A DNA stretch of 64,000 nucleotides from Oceaniovalibus sp. ACAM 378 (GTDB lineage Bacteria; Pseudomonadota; Alphaproteobacteria; Rhodobacterales; Rhodobacteraceae). The stretch covers positions 62,001 through 126,000 of the forward strand of contig NZ_VSJK01000004.1 of NCBI RefSeq assembly GCF_008085915.1, read 5' to 3'. The translations under genes were made by a program, and so were the position numbers. Of the stretch, positions 46,001 through 54,632 are shown piece after piece; position 1 is the stretch's first letter, and each line of letters begins with the position of its first letter. The notes under the pieces were generated by a model. It was not told the DNA's origin, did no database searches, and saw nothing but the letters and a program-made list of their open reading frames with translations.

Positions 46001-46361
46001 CCTGCACCCGGTCCAGCCGCGCCACGGCGGTGCCGTCGGAATCGGTCAGCGCAACATCGATCAGACTGATCCGCGGCACGCCGCGCCGATCGACGAACAG
46101 GCCGATCCGCCCCAGATCAACCGCGCCGCGTGTCATGCTGGCGTTGATCCGCGTCTCGATCCGGGCGGTCACCCAGGCGGGCAGGGTCAGCGCACGTTCA
46201 GTCAGCGACAGTGCGGCGATCCCGGCCAGGATGGCGAAGATCAGCGCAAGCAACAGCAGCCAGGCCCCGGCATGGCCCGCCCGCGCGACCGGGTGGCGGC
46301 GCTTTTTCGGGCCGGGAGCTTCGGGACCGGGCTGTTCTGGAATGATGGTCGGCTCTGGCAT
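43035..46361 (-). CDS. Large AsmA/DUF3971-type envelope protein
   Basis: A 1108-residue protein anchored by one transmembrane helix (about 28-50, AWLLLLALIFAILAGIAALS) with a very long periplasmic part rich in short beta strands. It begins after the helix with LTERALTLPAWVTARIETRI and contains repeated SGxxxL/GxAxVxGRW units, ending TRQINMQGVISPIYLLNRIG, GIFxRxGEGLFGF and PLSILTPGMFREIF, as in the AsmA/YhdP family thought to bridge the envelope and move phospholipids. The start at 46361 has AAGGA upstream. It is divergent from bcp. Confidence 0.85.
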   Translation of the reverse strand: MPEPTIIPEQPGPEAPGPKKRRHPVARAGHAGAWLLLLALIFAILAGIAALSLTERALTLPAWVTARIETRINASMTRGAVDLGRIGLFVDRRGVPRISLIDVALTDSDGTAVARLDRVQASFDPMALLERRIVPRRLTLSGAQVTLRRDAEGGFQLSFGQGETAFPGLAGVLDEMDALFAQGVYAGIERIVIDDLTIIVEDARSARVWTINGGDLTLTQTSEGIEIALAAEVFNGTDDLASAELSIISRRADSLAELSVKIDNVAAQDVALQSPALAVLGVLDAPISGALRATLAADGVLDELTGRLAIGAGSLLPRPDLAPVKFDSARAIFAYRPDLQKIEFSRIAVESDDLTASISGHAYLQDLDLRGVPGSLVTQLNFDLLRLAPLDLFASGVSFRQGAVDARLRLNPFTLDLGQVVLSEPDEESGLRSFAAQGRVSAERDGWNVALDLDVPEVPVGRALSLWPVPIAAKTRDWLAKNITSGVLYNVHGAFRRRPGERPEIGVTFAYRDATLQFLRDMPPLTGGAGYASLSAARFAIAVDKGTVMPEQGGEIDMAGSVLVVPDTRQKPARGEYALTSDSTLTALLSLLGNPPLRLLKDSLHGPDLAEARAKITTTLAMEFRKGLTPKDIDYDVAGKLTGFRSGTLVQGRDLTAEALDIAVSPAGVVVSGAAMIDGVAVNGRWRQGLAPDDRGESQVRGQVALTADTLSRFGIALPRGMVSGRGTGDVTVDLATGQAPRVTVTSDLKGLGLRIDGVGWAKAPDTGGALTLRATMGKTPAVESLSVKAAGLDTAGRIILAPGGGLERATFDRVRLGGWLDAPVSLIGQGKGQPVAIRVAGGTLDFRNAKFGKDSGGSGGGAARGPVDIALDRLQVTEGIALTAFNGRLEPGRTTSGRFTARVNGGATVQGDLVGGSRGVSLRLRAADAGGLLRSAGLIQNGHDGPFEAVLVPTGIPGTYDGTLKVGRFRLRGAPAIADLLGAISVVGLLEQLNGDGLVFEETQASFRLTPRQLILYQGSATGSSLGLSLDGVYDLATRQINMQGVISPIYLLNRIGSIFTRRGEGLFGFNFRLTGAAAKPAVSVNPLSILTPGMFREIFRRAPPER

Positions 46362-46552
46362 TCTGTCCTTGTCGGGCGACCGGGCTGGATTCTGGTCTGT
46401 ATCCTTGCGCGGCACAGCTTGAAGCAAGATGAATTTACTTGGAAACGGACGGACCGAAGGCCGCCAGATCCTGTGGCGGATTTCGATTCATTTCAAAATC
46501 ATTCTGCTCTAGAATGAAACCTGTATTCGTCCGGTCACAGGATCACAGTCAG

Positions 46553-47026
46553 ATGAGCGATACCACCCTGCCCCGCCCTGCCCCCGATTTCACCCTGCCG
46601 CGCGACGGTGGCGGCACTGTCGCCCTGTCCGAACTTCGGGGTCAGACGGTCGTGCTGTATTTCTATCCCCGGGACGACACACCGGGCTGCACGACTCAGG
46701 CGCAGGGCTTTACCGAACTGGCCGATGCTTTCGCCGGAGCGGGCGCCGTGGTTCTTGGCGTCAGCAAGGACAGCGTGGCGAAACACGACAAATTCCGCGA
46801 GAAATACGGATTAAAAGTGGCGCTCCTGTCGGACGAGGACGGCACAACCTGCGAAGACTATGGCGTCTGGGTCGAGAAAAACATGTATGGCAAGACATCC
46901 ATGGGCATCGAACGGTCGACCTTTCTGATCTCGGGCACGGGCGAAATCCTGCGCGAATGGCGCAAGGTCAAGGTGCCCGGCCATATGGAAGAAGTGCTGG
47001 AGGCCGTGCGCGCCATCACCGCGTGA
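46553..47026 (+). CDS. bcp: Thioredoxin-dependent peroxiredoxin, BCP family
   Basis: Thiol peroxidase of 157 residues. The peroxidatic cysteine is in YFYPRDDTPGCTTQAQGF. The resolving cysteine that E. coli BCP has five residues later is replaced by Gln here; the only other cysteine is in EDGTTCEDYGVW. It would therefore work as a 1-Cys enzyme or use that distant Cys. The C-terminal KVPGHMEEVLEAVRAI is typical. An upstream ATG (46514) is possible. Confidence 0.95.
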   Translation: MSDTTLPRPAPDFTLPRDGGGTVALSELRGQTVVLYFYPRDDTPGCTTQAQGFTELADAFAGAGAVVLGVSKDSVAKHDKFREKYGLKVALLSDEDGTTCEDYGVWVEKNMYGKTSMGIERSTFLISGTGEILREWRKVKVPGHMEEVLEAVRAITA

Positions 47027-47342
47027 CCGGCTGATCCACCGCCCCGAATGACCCTCACCGACAAGCCCGGATCGTGCTGTTCTGGGACTCAGAAACCCGG
47101 ACCGCCGCCCAAATTCTGCCGGGATTCGTATTGGTCGCTGTTTTCCACATTCAGGCACGGACGCGCATCCCGTTGAAATCCCGCTGTATTTCCAAAATTT
47201 CGGCGAAAATCCGCCGAGTCACCCCGCAAAACCCGCTCAGCCATTCGAATTTGGCCAAAAACGTTGCGATCCCTAATCTGTCCCGCTACTCACCTCTAAG
47301 CAATCGGTTGGGGACCGCGCGCTGCCATGGGGAATGGCGACA
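47027..47342. other. Intergenic region before the M23 peptidase gene
   Basis: About 315 bp with no supportable gene. It is more AT-rich near 47180-47280 and probably carries the promoter of the peptidase-bactofilin operon, but no box is clear enough to report. Confidence 0.35.
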
Positions 47343-48677
47343 ATGGGACAGGAAAACGTGAAAGCAATCAAACCGAATTTCATCAAGTCGGCGGTCGAAC
47401 GGGCCTTTCCGGAACAACGTCTTTTTCTGCGGTCGGAATCGGAGACCCGCTTTTTGCGGCTGTCTTCGGGGAGCCAGTTGATCGCGATTTCAGGCAGCGC
47501 CGTTCTGGTTGGCTGGTCGATCATCGCGACTGCGATCCTGCTTATGGACACCATCGGATCCGGCAATGTCCGCGATCAAACGGTGCGCGAGCAGGCCACT
47601 TATGAACAGCGCCTGAACGCCTTGTCGGTCGAGCGTGATTCCCGTGCCCAGGATGCCCGCGACGCCCACGATCGTTTCAACAGCGCGCTGGTCCGTGTTT
47701 CGACGATGCAGTCAAGCCTGCTGGAATCCGAAGCGCGGCGCACCGAACTGGAGACCGGAATCGGGCTGACCCAGGAAACCCTGCGCCGCACGATCAAGGA
47801 ACGTGATGACGCCCGCGACGAAGCTTCCACACTGGGCGAAAAACTGGCCGACACCGGGTTGAGCGACCGTGAAAAAGGTCGGATGAACGACGCAGAATCG
47901 ACCATGGATTTCTTGGCCGCCGCGCTTGATACCACCGCCGAGCAGCGCGATATGATGGCCGCTGAAGCCGCCGAAGCCGAAGCCTTTGCCGAAGCCGCGA
48001 TCAACGACCGCAAGCTGGTCGAACTGCGCAACAATCAGATTTTCGAACAGCTCGAAGACGCGCTGACGATCTCCGTGACGCCGCTGGACAAAATGTTCCG
48101 CTCGGCCGGTCTGAACACCGAGAGCCTGCTAAATGCGGTGCGCAAGGGATATTCCGGCCAGGGTGGCCCGCTGACCCCGATCCGGTTCTCCACCAAGGGT
48201 CAGGAACCCGATGCCGACAGCCTGCGTGCAAACGGCATTATCGACCGTCTGGACCGGATGAACCTCTACCGTATCGCAGCACAGAAAGCGCCGTTCGCCC
48301 TGCCGCTGAAATCTGCATTCCGCTATACCAGTGGCTTTGGTCCGCGTTGGGGCCGGATGCACTCGGGCACCGATTTCGCCGCCGCTCACGGGACGCCGAT
48401 CTACTCTACGGCTGATGGCGTCGTGACTTATGCCGGAACCCAGTCGGGATACGGTAAACTGGTGAAAGTTCAGCACGAATTCGGAATCGAGACTTTCTAT
48501 GCGCACCAGTCCAAGATCCGGGTAAAAGTGGGACAAAGAGTCTCGCGCGGAGAGCAGATCGGTGATATGGGGAATACCGGACGTTCGACCGGCACACACC
48601 TGCACTATGAGGTGCGCGTTGGCGGAAAGGCCGTCAATCCGATGACCTATATCAAGGCAGCCAAAGATGTTTTCTAA
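47343..48677 (+). CDS. M23 (LytM-type) murein endopeptidase with membrane anchor and coiled coil
   Basis: A 444-residue peptidoglycan hydrolase. A transmembrane segment at about 48-70 (LIAISGSAVLVGWSIIATAI) is followed by a long heptad-rich coiled coil (about 85-230, rich in ERD, EAE) and a C-terminal M23 domain. The zinc motifs are GRMHSGTDFAAAHGTP (HxxxD) and STGTHLHYEV (HLH), preceded by FRYTSGFGPRWG. All zinc ligands are present, so the enzyme should be active. The start at 47343 has GGGGA 8 nt upstream; 47334 is an alternative. Its stop overlaps the bactofilin start by 11 bp, a known pairing in which the bactofilin scaffold places the hydrolase. Confidence 0.92.
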   Translation: MGQENVKAIKPNFIKSAVERAFPEQRLFLRSESETRFLRLSSGSQLIAISGSAVLVGWSIIATAILLMDTIGSGNVRDQTVREQATYEQRLNALSVERDSRAQDARDAHDRFNSALVRVSTMQSSLLESEARRTELETGIGLTQETLRRTIKERDDARDEASTLGEKLADTGLSDREKGRMNDAESTMDFLAAALDTTAEQRDMMAAEAAEAEAFAEAAINDRKLVELRNNQIFEQLEDALTISVTPLDKMFRSAGLNTESLLNAVRKGYSGQGGPLTPIRFSTKGQEPDADSLRANGIIDRLDRMNLYRIAAQKAPFALPLKSAFRYTSGFGPRWGRMHSGTDFAAAHGTPIYSTADGVVTYAGTQSGYGKLVKVQHEFGIETFYAHQSKIRVKVGQRVSRGEQIGDMGNTGRSTGTHLHYEVRVGGKAVNPMTYIKAAKDVF

Positions 48678-49182
48678 GAGCAAAATCAACGAGCCCGGAC
48701 CAAAACAAGGAGGCGAATCCGTGCCACCATCCGCCAGCACACCGTCGGAAGGTGCAAGTGCGCCCCGCACGTCCACCGACTTTACCCCGTCGGCGCCGAA
48801 GGCAAAGCCCCCTGCATCCGTTCTCTCGGCGGATCTGATCATCAAGGGCAACCTGAAGACCACGGGCGACATCCAGATTGAAGGCACTGTCGAGGGTGAC
48901 ATTCGTGCCCATCTTCTGACCGTTGGCGAAGGTGCCACTGTCAAAGGCGAAGTGATGGCCGATGACGTCGTGGTCAATGGCCGCGTCGTCGGTCGGGTTC
49001 GCGGGCTCAAGGTCCGGCTGACGTCGACCGCGAAAGTCGAGGGTGATATCATCCACAAGACCATCGCAATCGAATCCGGCGCGCATTTCGAAGGCTCGGT
49101 TCAGCGGCGCGACGACCCATTGAATCCCTCCGGACAAAGCACGCCCCGCCCGCCCTTGGGTGGCGAGCCTCCCAAATCCTGA
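48667..49182 (+). CDS. Bactofilin (polymer-forming cytoskeletal protein)
   Basis: A 171-residue bactofilin. The central domain (about 52-140) is a right-handed beta-helix with regular hydrophobic steps: LIIKGNLKTTGDIQIEGTVE, GDIRAHLLTVGEGATVKGEV, VVVNGRVVGRVRGLKVRLTS, and GSVQRRD. The N-terminal 50 residues and the C-terminal 25 are disordered and Pro-rich, as usual. It forms membrane-associated filaments that position cell-wall enzymes; the overlapping M23 gene is the likely client. A strong terminator follows. Confidence 0.95.
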   Translation: MFSKSKINEPGPKQGGESVPPSASTPSEGASAPRTSTDFTPSAPKAKPPASVLSADLIIKGNLKTTGDIQIEGTVEGDIRAHLLTVGEGATVKGEVMADDVVVNGRVVGRVRGLKVRLTSTAKVEGDIIHKTIAIESGAHFEGSVQRRDDPLNPSGQSTPRPPLGGEPPKS

Positions 49183-49201
49183 CCAGATCTGATTTCTGGG
49201 C

Positions 49202-49230
49202 AAAGGGCACCCCTCGGGGTGCCCTTTTTG
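49202..49230 (+). terminator. Rho-independent terminator after bactofilin
   Basis: AAAGGGCACCC-CTCG-GGGTGCCCTTT followed by TT and G, an 11-bp stem with a 4-nt loop, 20 nt after the bactofilin stop. The preceding A-run makes it partly bidirectional. Confidence 0.92.
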
Positions 49231-49398
49231 TTTGACGGGTTGGTGGAGGATCGGTTGGTTCGCGCGATCGCCGATATTTACTGACCAGCCTACGACCGGA
49301 GGCGCACCCACAGGACAGACCAGGGCATGACGCCCCAGTCTGTGAAAAACTCGGAGTTCGGGATTTCAGCTTAAGCCAGCAGCGCTGCCAGGGCGCGA

Positions 49399-50526
49399 TC
49401 AGTCGTCGGCGTGGGCCTCGGCACGGGATTTACCAGTCACGTCCTGCGCAAGCGTTGCCGCCATCAGCCCGTCCAGCGCGCCGTCCAGCACCCCCTGCGT
49501 ATCAGAGGTTTCATAGTTCGTGCGCAGGTCTTTAACCATCTGATAGGGATGCAGCACATAGGACCGGATCTGATTGCCCCAGCCCGCGTCGCCCTTGGCG
49601 TCATGCGCTTCGTTGATCGCCGAGTTCCGCCGGTCCAGCTCTTGTTGATACAGCCGCGATTTCAGCGCCTTCATGGCGATGTCGCGGTTCTGGTGCTGGG
49701 ATTTCTCGGAACTCGTAACCACGATCCCCGTGGGCATGTGGGTGATACGCACTGCCGAATCGGTGGTGTTCACGTGCTGTCCGCCCGCGCCCGACGACCG
49801 GTAGGTGTCGATGCGGATATCGTTGGCCGCGACTTCGATCTCGATATTGTCATCGACCACGGGATAGACCCAGACCGAAGAAAACGATGTGTGGCGCCGC
49901 GCAGCACTGTCATAGGGTGAAATCCGCACCAGCCGGTGCACTCCCGATTCGCCCTTCAGCCAACCATAGGCATTTGGCCCGGAAATCTTGTAGGCAGCGG
50001 ATTTGATCCCCGCCTCGTCGCCCGACGTTTCCGACTGCAACTCGACAGTATAGCCCTTTTTCTCGGCCCAACGGACATACATCCGTGCCAGCATCGACGC
50101 CCAGTCACAGCTTTCGGTGCCGCCTGCGCCGCTGTTGATTTCAAGGAATGTGTCGTTGCCGTCAGCTTCGCCGTTCAGCAGCGCCTCAAGTTCGGCTTCG
50201 GCGGCGCGGGCTTTCAGCGATTTCAGCGCGGCCTCTGCCTCGGCCACGATGTCTTCGTCGTCTTCGGCGTCGCCCATTTCGATCAGCTCGAGGTTGTCAG
50301 ACAGCTCTTGCTGCATCCCGTCGTGACGCGCCAGAGCATCGACCAGCGACTGCCGGTCGCGCATGAGTTTTTGCGCCTTTTCAGGATCGTCCCAAAGCCC
50401 CGGCGCCTCGACCATGGCGTTGAATTCCTCAAGCCGGTGGCCCGCTGTTTCGCGGTTCATCCGCTGGCCCAGAAGGATCAGGGATTTCCGGATCGATTCG
50501 ACCGTGTTCTGTGTCTCTGCGCCCAT
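49399..50526 (-). CDS. prfB: Peptide chain release factor 2
   Basis: RF2 of 375 residues, read in one frame. The GGQ motif is in SSGAGGQHVNTTDSAVRITH. The stop-codon recognition tripeptide, SPF in E. coli, is SPY here (RISPYDSAARRHTSFSS), as often seen in alphaproteobacteria. The E. coli programmed UGA frameshift near codon 25 is absent. The start at 50526 has AAGGGA upstream. Confidence 0.97.
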   Translation of the reverse strand: MGAETQNTVESIRKSLILLGQRMNRETAGHRLEEFNAMVEAPGLWDDPEKAQKLMRDRQSLVDALARHDGMQQELSDNLELIEMGDAEDDEDIVAEAEAALKSLKARAAEAELEALLNGEADGNDTFLEINSGAGGTESCDWASMLARMYVRWAEKKGYTVELQSETSGDEAGIKSAAYKISGPNAYGWLKGESGVHRLVRISPYDSAARRHTSFSSVWVYPVVDDNIEIEVAANDIRIDTYRSSGAGGQHVNTTDSAVRITHMPTGIVVTSSEKSQHQNRDIAMKALKSRLYQQELDRRNSAINEAHDAKGDAGWGNQIRSYVLHPYQMVKDLRTNYETSDTQGVLDGALDGLMAATLAQDVTGKSRAEAHADD

Positions 50527-50592
50527 CGCCCCGTCCCTTGTCGTGTCAGCCTTGCTGATAACAACGCCGGGGCCGAACGGCAAGGCAGCCGC

Positions 50593-53148
50593 TTAATACA
50601 ACCCGCCCGATGAAAGCGTGCCGAAAGTGGCCCGCTTGTTTGGAATCACGACAACACCGCCCGACGAGGTGCGCACCTTCGATCCCTCTTCGGACCCCTC
50701 GCCCGCGGAAAACAGCGGCAGGTTGCTGCCCATCGACCAGCCGCCATCGAAGGCCACGCCGAACACCGGTTCTTCGCCAATGCGGAAATATTCGGCCACA
50801 ACGTTCGGCCCGGATGCATCGTTTGACAGACGGGCACCGGTGAAACGGTCGATCTTGATGAATTCGCCGCCCGGCGGAACCTCGAACGGGCCGCCGCCGT
50901 ATTTCTTGACCGCTTCGCGCATGAACTGGTCGAACACCGGCGCACACAACCCACCACCCGTTCCGGACCTGCCCATGGTGCGTGGCCGATCATAGCCGAT
51001 GTAACAGCCTGCCGCGATGGTGCTGGTAAAGCCAACAAACCAGGCGTCTTTTTCGTCGTTGGTCGTGCCGGTCTTGCCTGCCGTGGGCACACCCAGGTTT
51101 ACTTTGCCCTTGGCTGTCCCGCGTTCGACCACACCCTGCATCATCGACGTCAACTGATAGGCGGTGATCGCGTCCATCACCCGTTCACGGTTCGAGTTGA
51201 TTGCAGGCGCAACGTCGGGGTCCAGTGAGGCAAGCTCGCATTGCGGGCAGGTGCGCTGATCGTGGCGGTAAACCGTTGCGCCATAACGGTCCTGTACCCG
51301 GTCGACCAGCGTCGGTTCGACCCGTTCGCCACCATTGGCAAACATCGCATAGGCCGCGACCATCTTGTAAAGCGTGGTTTCCTCAGCCCCCAGAGAGTTG
51401 GCCAGAAACCGTCCCATCCGGTCATAAACCCCGAATTTCTCGGCATAGCGGGCGACGGTGTCCATGCCGACCTCTTCGGCCAGACGCACGGTCATCAGGT
51501 TGCGCGACTGTTCGATCCCGGTGCGCAGCGGTGCCGGGCCATAGAACCGGTCGGCATAGTTTTTGGGCCGCCACAGACCCTGCGGCGTGTTGATCTCGAT
51601 CGGGGCGTCAACAACCACAGTGGCCGGGCTGAACCCTGAATCGAGTGCCGCGGCATAAACGAAGGGTTTAAAGCTTGATCCCGGCTGGCGCGTCGCCTGT
51701 GTGGCGCGGTTAAACACCGAATGCTGATAGCTGAACCCGCCCTGCATCGCCAGAACTCGACCGGTATTCACATCCATCGCGGTAAAGGCGCCCTGCACCT
51801 CGGGGATCTGGCGCAGGGTCCAGCGGATAAAACTGCCGTCGCTGTCCTGAGTCATCATGCGCACCAGAACCACATCGCCGGTTTCCAGAAGATCGCCCGC
51901 CACCTGGGCCTTGCGACCCAGTGATCCATCGGAGTTGCGCTTGCGCGCCCATTGCACATCCTTGGCTTCGATCCAGTGACCGTCATCGTCTTCGGGCACA
52001 TCTTCGATCCCGATACGTGCGCTGGTCTCGCCAACCGACAGGACAACCGCAGGATGCCAGGGGCTTTCAAGGTCCACGTCCCGCGACACGGCAACATTGG
52101 AAAGCGCGCCACGCCAGCTTTCTTCACTGCTCAACAAGGCAGTTTCAATCGTCTTGCCCGTGCCGCGCCAGATGCCTGTCGAACGGTCATAGCTTTCCAA
52201 CTGCCGGCGCAGAGCCTCGGCGGCGACCTCTTGCAACTCGGGGTCGAGCGTTGCGCGGACCGACATCCCACCCGAGAAAAACTCGCCCTCACCGAATTCA
52301 CCACTCAGCTGGCGGCGGATTTCATCGGTGAAATAATCGCGAGGCGGCAGCGAGGCCCTGAAGCTCTCGAAGTCGCCGTTCTGGACACTGCGCAGGGGGG
52401 CTTCGCGCGCCGTACGATATTGTTCTTCGTCCAGATAGCCGTTTTCGAACATCTCGCGCAGGACAAAGTTGCGCCGTTCGATCGACCGCTCTTTGTCGCG
52501 CACCGGGTGATATCGCGACGGCGCCTTGGGCAGGACCGCCAGATAGGCGGCCTCTTCGGGGGCCAGTTCGGCAAGCGATTTGTTGAAATAGGTCTGGCTG
52601 GCGGCGGCGACGCCAAAACTGTTCTGACCAAGGAAAATTTCGTTCAGGTACAGCTCAAGGATCTTCTCTTTGTCCAGGGTGTCTTCGATCCGGCTGGCCA
52701 GAATCAGTTCCTTGACCTTGCGCTCGGCGCTGCGTTCGCCGCCCAACAGGAAATTCTTCATCACCTGCTGGGTGATGGTCGACGCACCGCGCAGCGCGCC
52801 GCCCCTTGCGGCATCGATGGCAGCGGCAATCATGCCGCGCGGATCGTACCCCTTGTGGGTATAGAAATTCTTGTCTTCCGCCGAAATGAACGCACCCTTG
52901 ACCAGATCAGGAATGTCAGCGGCTGCGGCGAACAGGCGACGTTCCTCGGCGAACTCGTCGATGATCCGCCCCTCGCGGGAATAGATCCGGCTGATCGTCG
53001 GCGGAGTATACTGGGCCAACTGATCTGTGTTCGGCAAATCGCGGGAATACATCCAGAAAATCGCGCCAATGGTCAGCGCCGCAAACATGACGGCAATCGT
53101 CACCCAGCTGAAAATCGCTCCTAAGAACGACAGGATGAAACGGACCAT
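50593..53148 (-). CDS. mrcA: Penicillin-binding protein 1A (bifunctional)
   Basis: Inner-membrane transglycosylase/transpeptidase of 851 residues. A membrane anchor at about 5-28 is followed by the GT51 domain (FISAEDKNFYTHKGYDPRG, GASTITQQVMKNFLLGGERS, KILELYLNEIFLGQNSFGVA). An OB-like region comes next, then the transpeptidase: SxxK in RQPGSSFKPFVYAAAL, SRN in GIEQSRNLMTV and [22 protein letters not shown] precedes the ATG. Two leftward cell-wall genes follow one another here (amiC then mrcA, 125 bp apart). Confidence 0.97.
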   Translation of the reverse strand: MVRFILSFLGAIFSWVTIAVMFAALTIGAIFWMYSRDLPNTDQLAQYTPPTISRIYSREGRIIDEFAEERRLFAAAADIPDLVKGAFISAEDKNFYTHKGYDPRGMIAAAIDAARGGALRGASTITQQVMKNFLLGGERSAERKVKELILASRIEDTLDKEKILELYLNEIFLGQNSFGVAAASQTYFNKSLAELAPEEAAYLAVLPKAPSRYHPVRDKERSIERRNFVLREMFENGYLDEEQYRTAREAPLRSVQNGDFESFRASLPPRDYFTDEIRRQLSGEFGEGEFFSGGMSVRATLDPELQEVAAEALRRQLESYDRSTGIWRGTGKTIETALLSSEESWRGALSNVAVSRDVDLESPWHPAVVLSVGETSARIGIEDVPEDDDGHWIEAKDVQWARKRNSDGSLGRKAQVAGDLLETGDVVLVRMMTQDSDGSFIRWTLRQIPEVQGAFTAMDVNTGRVLAMQGGFSYQHSVFNRATQATRQPGSSFKPFVYAAALDSGFSPATVVVDAPIEINTPQGLWRPKNYADRFYGPAPLRTGIEQSRNLMTVRLAEEVGMDTVARYAEKFGVYDRMGRFLANSLGAEETTLYKMVAAYAMFANGGERVEPTLVDRVQDRYGATVYRHDQRTCPQCELASLDPDVAPAINSNRERVMDAITAYQLTSMMQGVVERGTAKGKVNLGVPTAGKTGTTNDEKDAWFVGFTSTIAAGCYIGYDRPRTMGRSGTGGGLCAPVFDQFMREAVKKYGGGPFEVPPGGEFIKIDRFTGARLSNDASGPNVVAEYFRIGEEPVFGVAFDGGWSMGSNLPLFSAGEGSEEGSKVRTSSGGVVVIPNKRATFGTLSSGGLY

Positions 53149-53273
53149 GACTCAGACTCCCACAAACGACAGGGCGTTTATACCGGGGCCGCGCGGCATG
53201 GTCAAAACACACGTTCCATCAGCGCGGCACTTTCCCGCCATGTGGCGTCACGTTTTCGGGATTGCAGTGGCAT

Positions 53274-54506
53274 CTAGCGGTTCAGCAGCCGCGCTTCGTC
53301 TGCATCCTCTTGCGACCAGACAAGCAGGGCGTCGCGAATACCCAGAGCCGCCTTGCGCCGCCAACCCGCATCGGTCAGCCGGTCACGGTCACGCGCGCTG
53401 GACAGGAATCCCAGTTCGATCAGCGCCGACGGGATATCCGGCGCCTTGAGCACCGAAAACCCGGCGCGCAAACGCGGACGTTTGTGCAAATCACCCGTGC
53501 GTTCAGACAGTCCCGTCACCAGCTTTCCGGCCAGACGTTCGGCGCGGGGTGTCGTGTTCAACCGGGCCATGTTCATCAGGACACCGGCAATCACATCGTC
53601 ATGTTCGCTCAGATCGACGCCACCCAGCAGATCGGTGCGCTGGTGACGTTCGGAAAGGACACGCGCCGCATCATCACTTGCCTCGGAGGACAGGGTATAG
53701 ATCGTCGCTCCCGATGCCCGCCCCTCGGCCAGAGCATCGGCATGAAGCGACAGGAACACATCGGCCCCCGCCGTGCGCGCCACGGTCAGCCGGGATTCCA
53801 GCGGCACGAACACGTCTTCCTCGCGCGTCATGACCACGCTGAAACGTCCGCTTTCCTCAAGCACCCGCCGCAGATCCTTGGCAAAGGTCAGCATCAGGTC
53901 AGCCTCGACGACGCCATCGGCCTCGGCCCCCGGATCAACACCGCCATGTCCGGGGTCAAGAACGACGACCAAAGGCCGCTCGCCTGTCTGGCGGCCCCGG
54001 CCATCGGCGATCGCTTCGGGTCCGTCGCTGCCCGCAAATACGCCGGGGGGTGGGCCTGCGGTCTTGGCGAATGTCACAGCATCGACCGGCGCCATCTGCA
54101 CCTTCAGCACCGCTTGCCCGCTGTTTCCGCCAGTGCCCAGACCCGCAGTTTCCAGAGCCATCGGCTCGGCCAGAGACAGCACCAGCCGCGACCAGTCACG
54201 TTGCGTCGCGCCGGTGCGAATGTCGGTCACGACATCCGAGCGCACGACATCGCCAATCGACTGCCCGGTCCAGTCGACCTGACTGAAATCCACAACAAGG
54301 CGCGGTGGATTGTCGACGGTAAAGATCCGCCACGGAACCGGCTGGGACAGCGTCAGCGTGATCTGCAGGTTCGCCCCCAGATCGACAATTTCCGAACGTG
54401 ACAAATCAGGCCGGGCCAGCGCATTCAGCGGGCCCTGCGCAAAAGCGCCGTCGGCAAGCGGGAACAGGCCCCAAAGGGCCAGAACGAAAGGTCGGATCAT
54501 GGGCAT
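53274..54506 (-). CDS. amiC: N-acetylmuramoyl-L-alanine amidase, AmiC-type
   Basis: Periplasmic amidase for daughter-cell separation. From the ATG at 54506 it has 410 residues: a signal peptide (IRPFVLALWGLFPLADGAFA), an AMIN domain (about 25-130, DLGANLQITLTLSQPVPWRI, RLVVDFSQVDW), and a C-terminal Amidase_3 domain. The zinc ligands are in VVLDPGHGGVDPG, GVVEADLM and FLSLHADAL, and the catalytic Glu in ALIELGFLSS. A second ATG at 54500 would also fit the signal peptide. Confidence 0.94.
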   Translation of the reverse strand: MPMIRPFVLALWGLFPLADGAFAQGPLNALARPDLSRSEIVDLGANLQITLTLSQPVPWRIFTVDNPPRLVVDFSQVDWTGQSIGDVVRSDVVTDIRTGATQRDWSRLVLSLAEPMALETAGLGTGGNSGQAVLKVQMAPVDAVTFAKTAGPPPGVFAGSDGPEAIADGRGRQTGERPLVVVLDPGHGGVDPGAEADGVVEADLMLTFAKDLRRVLEESGRFSVVMTREEDVFVPLESRLTVARTAGADVFLSLHADALAEGRASGATIYTLSSEASDDAARVLSERHQRTDLLGGVDLSEHDDVIAGVLMNMARLNTTPRAERLAGKLVTGLSERTGDLHKRPRLRAGFSVLKAPDIPSALIELGFLSSARDRDRLTDAGWRRKAALGIRDALLVWSQEDADEARLLNR

Positions 54507-54516
54507 CTGCTCTGCC

Positions 54517-54541
54517 AAAAAAATCGGCCTGTTTTCGGCCG
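54517..54541 (-). terminator. Terminator-like hairpin on the minus strand
   Basis: On the minus strand CGGCC-GAAAACA-GGCCG followed by ATTTTTTT. It lies about 90 nt past the aminotransferase stop and just before amiC, so it could separate the two leftward genes. Confidence 0.5.
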
Positions 54542-54632
54542 TTAGGCGAATATTAGCCGAGATCTGCCAATTACGGAACGCAAAAAACGCCGCCTGATGA
54601 AAAAAGATCCCACCTTTTGAACAGCCCCGTTG

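Noticed and set aside
49399-50526. Programmed frameshift in prfB, as in E. coli
   Set aside because: The gene reads in one uninterrupted frame from the ATG with no internal UGA near codon 25.
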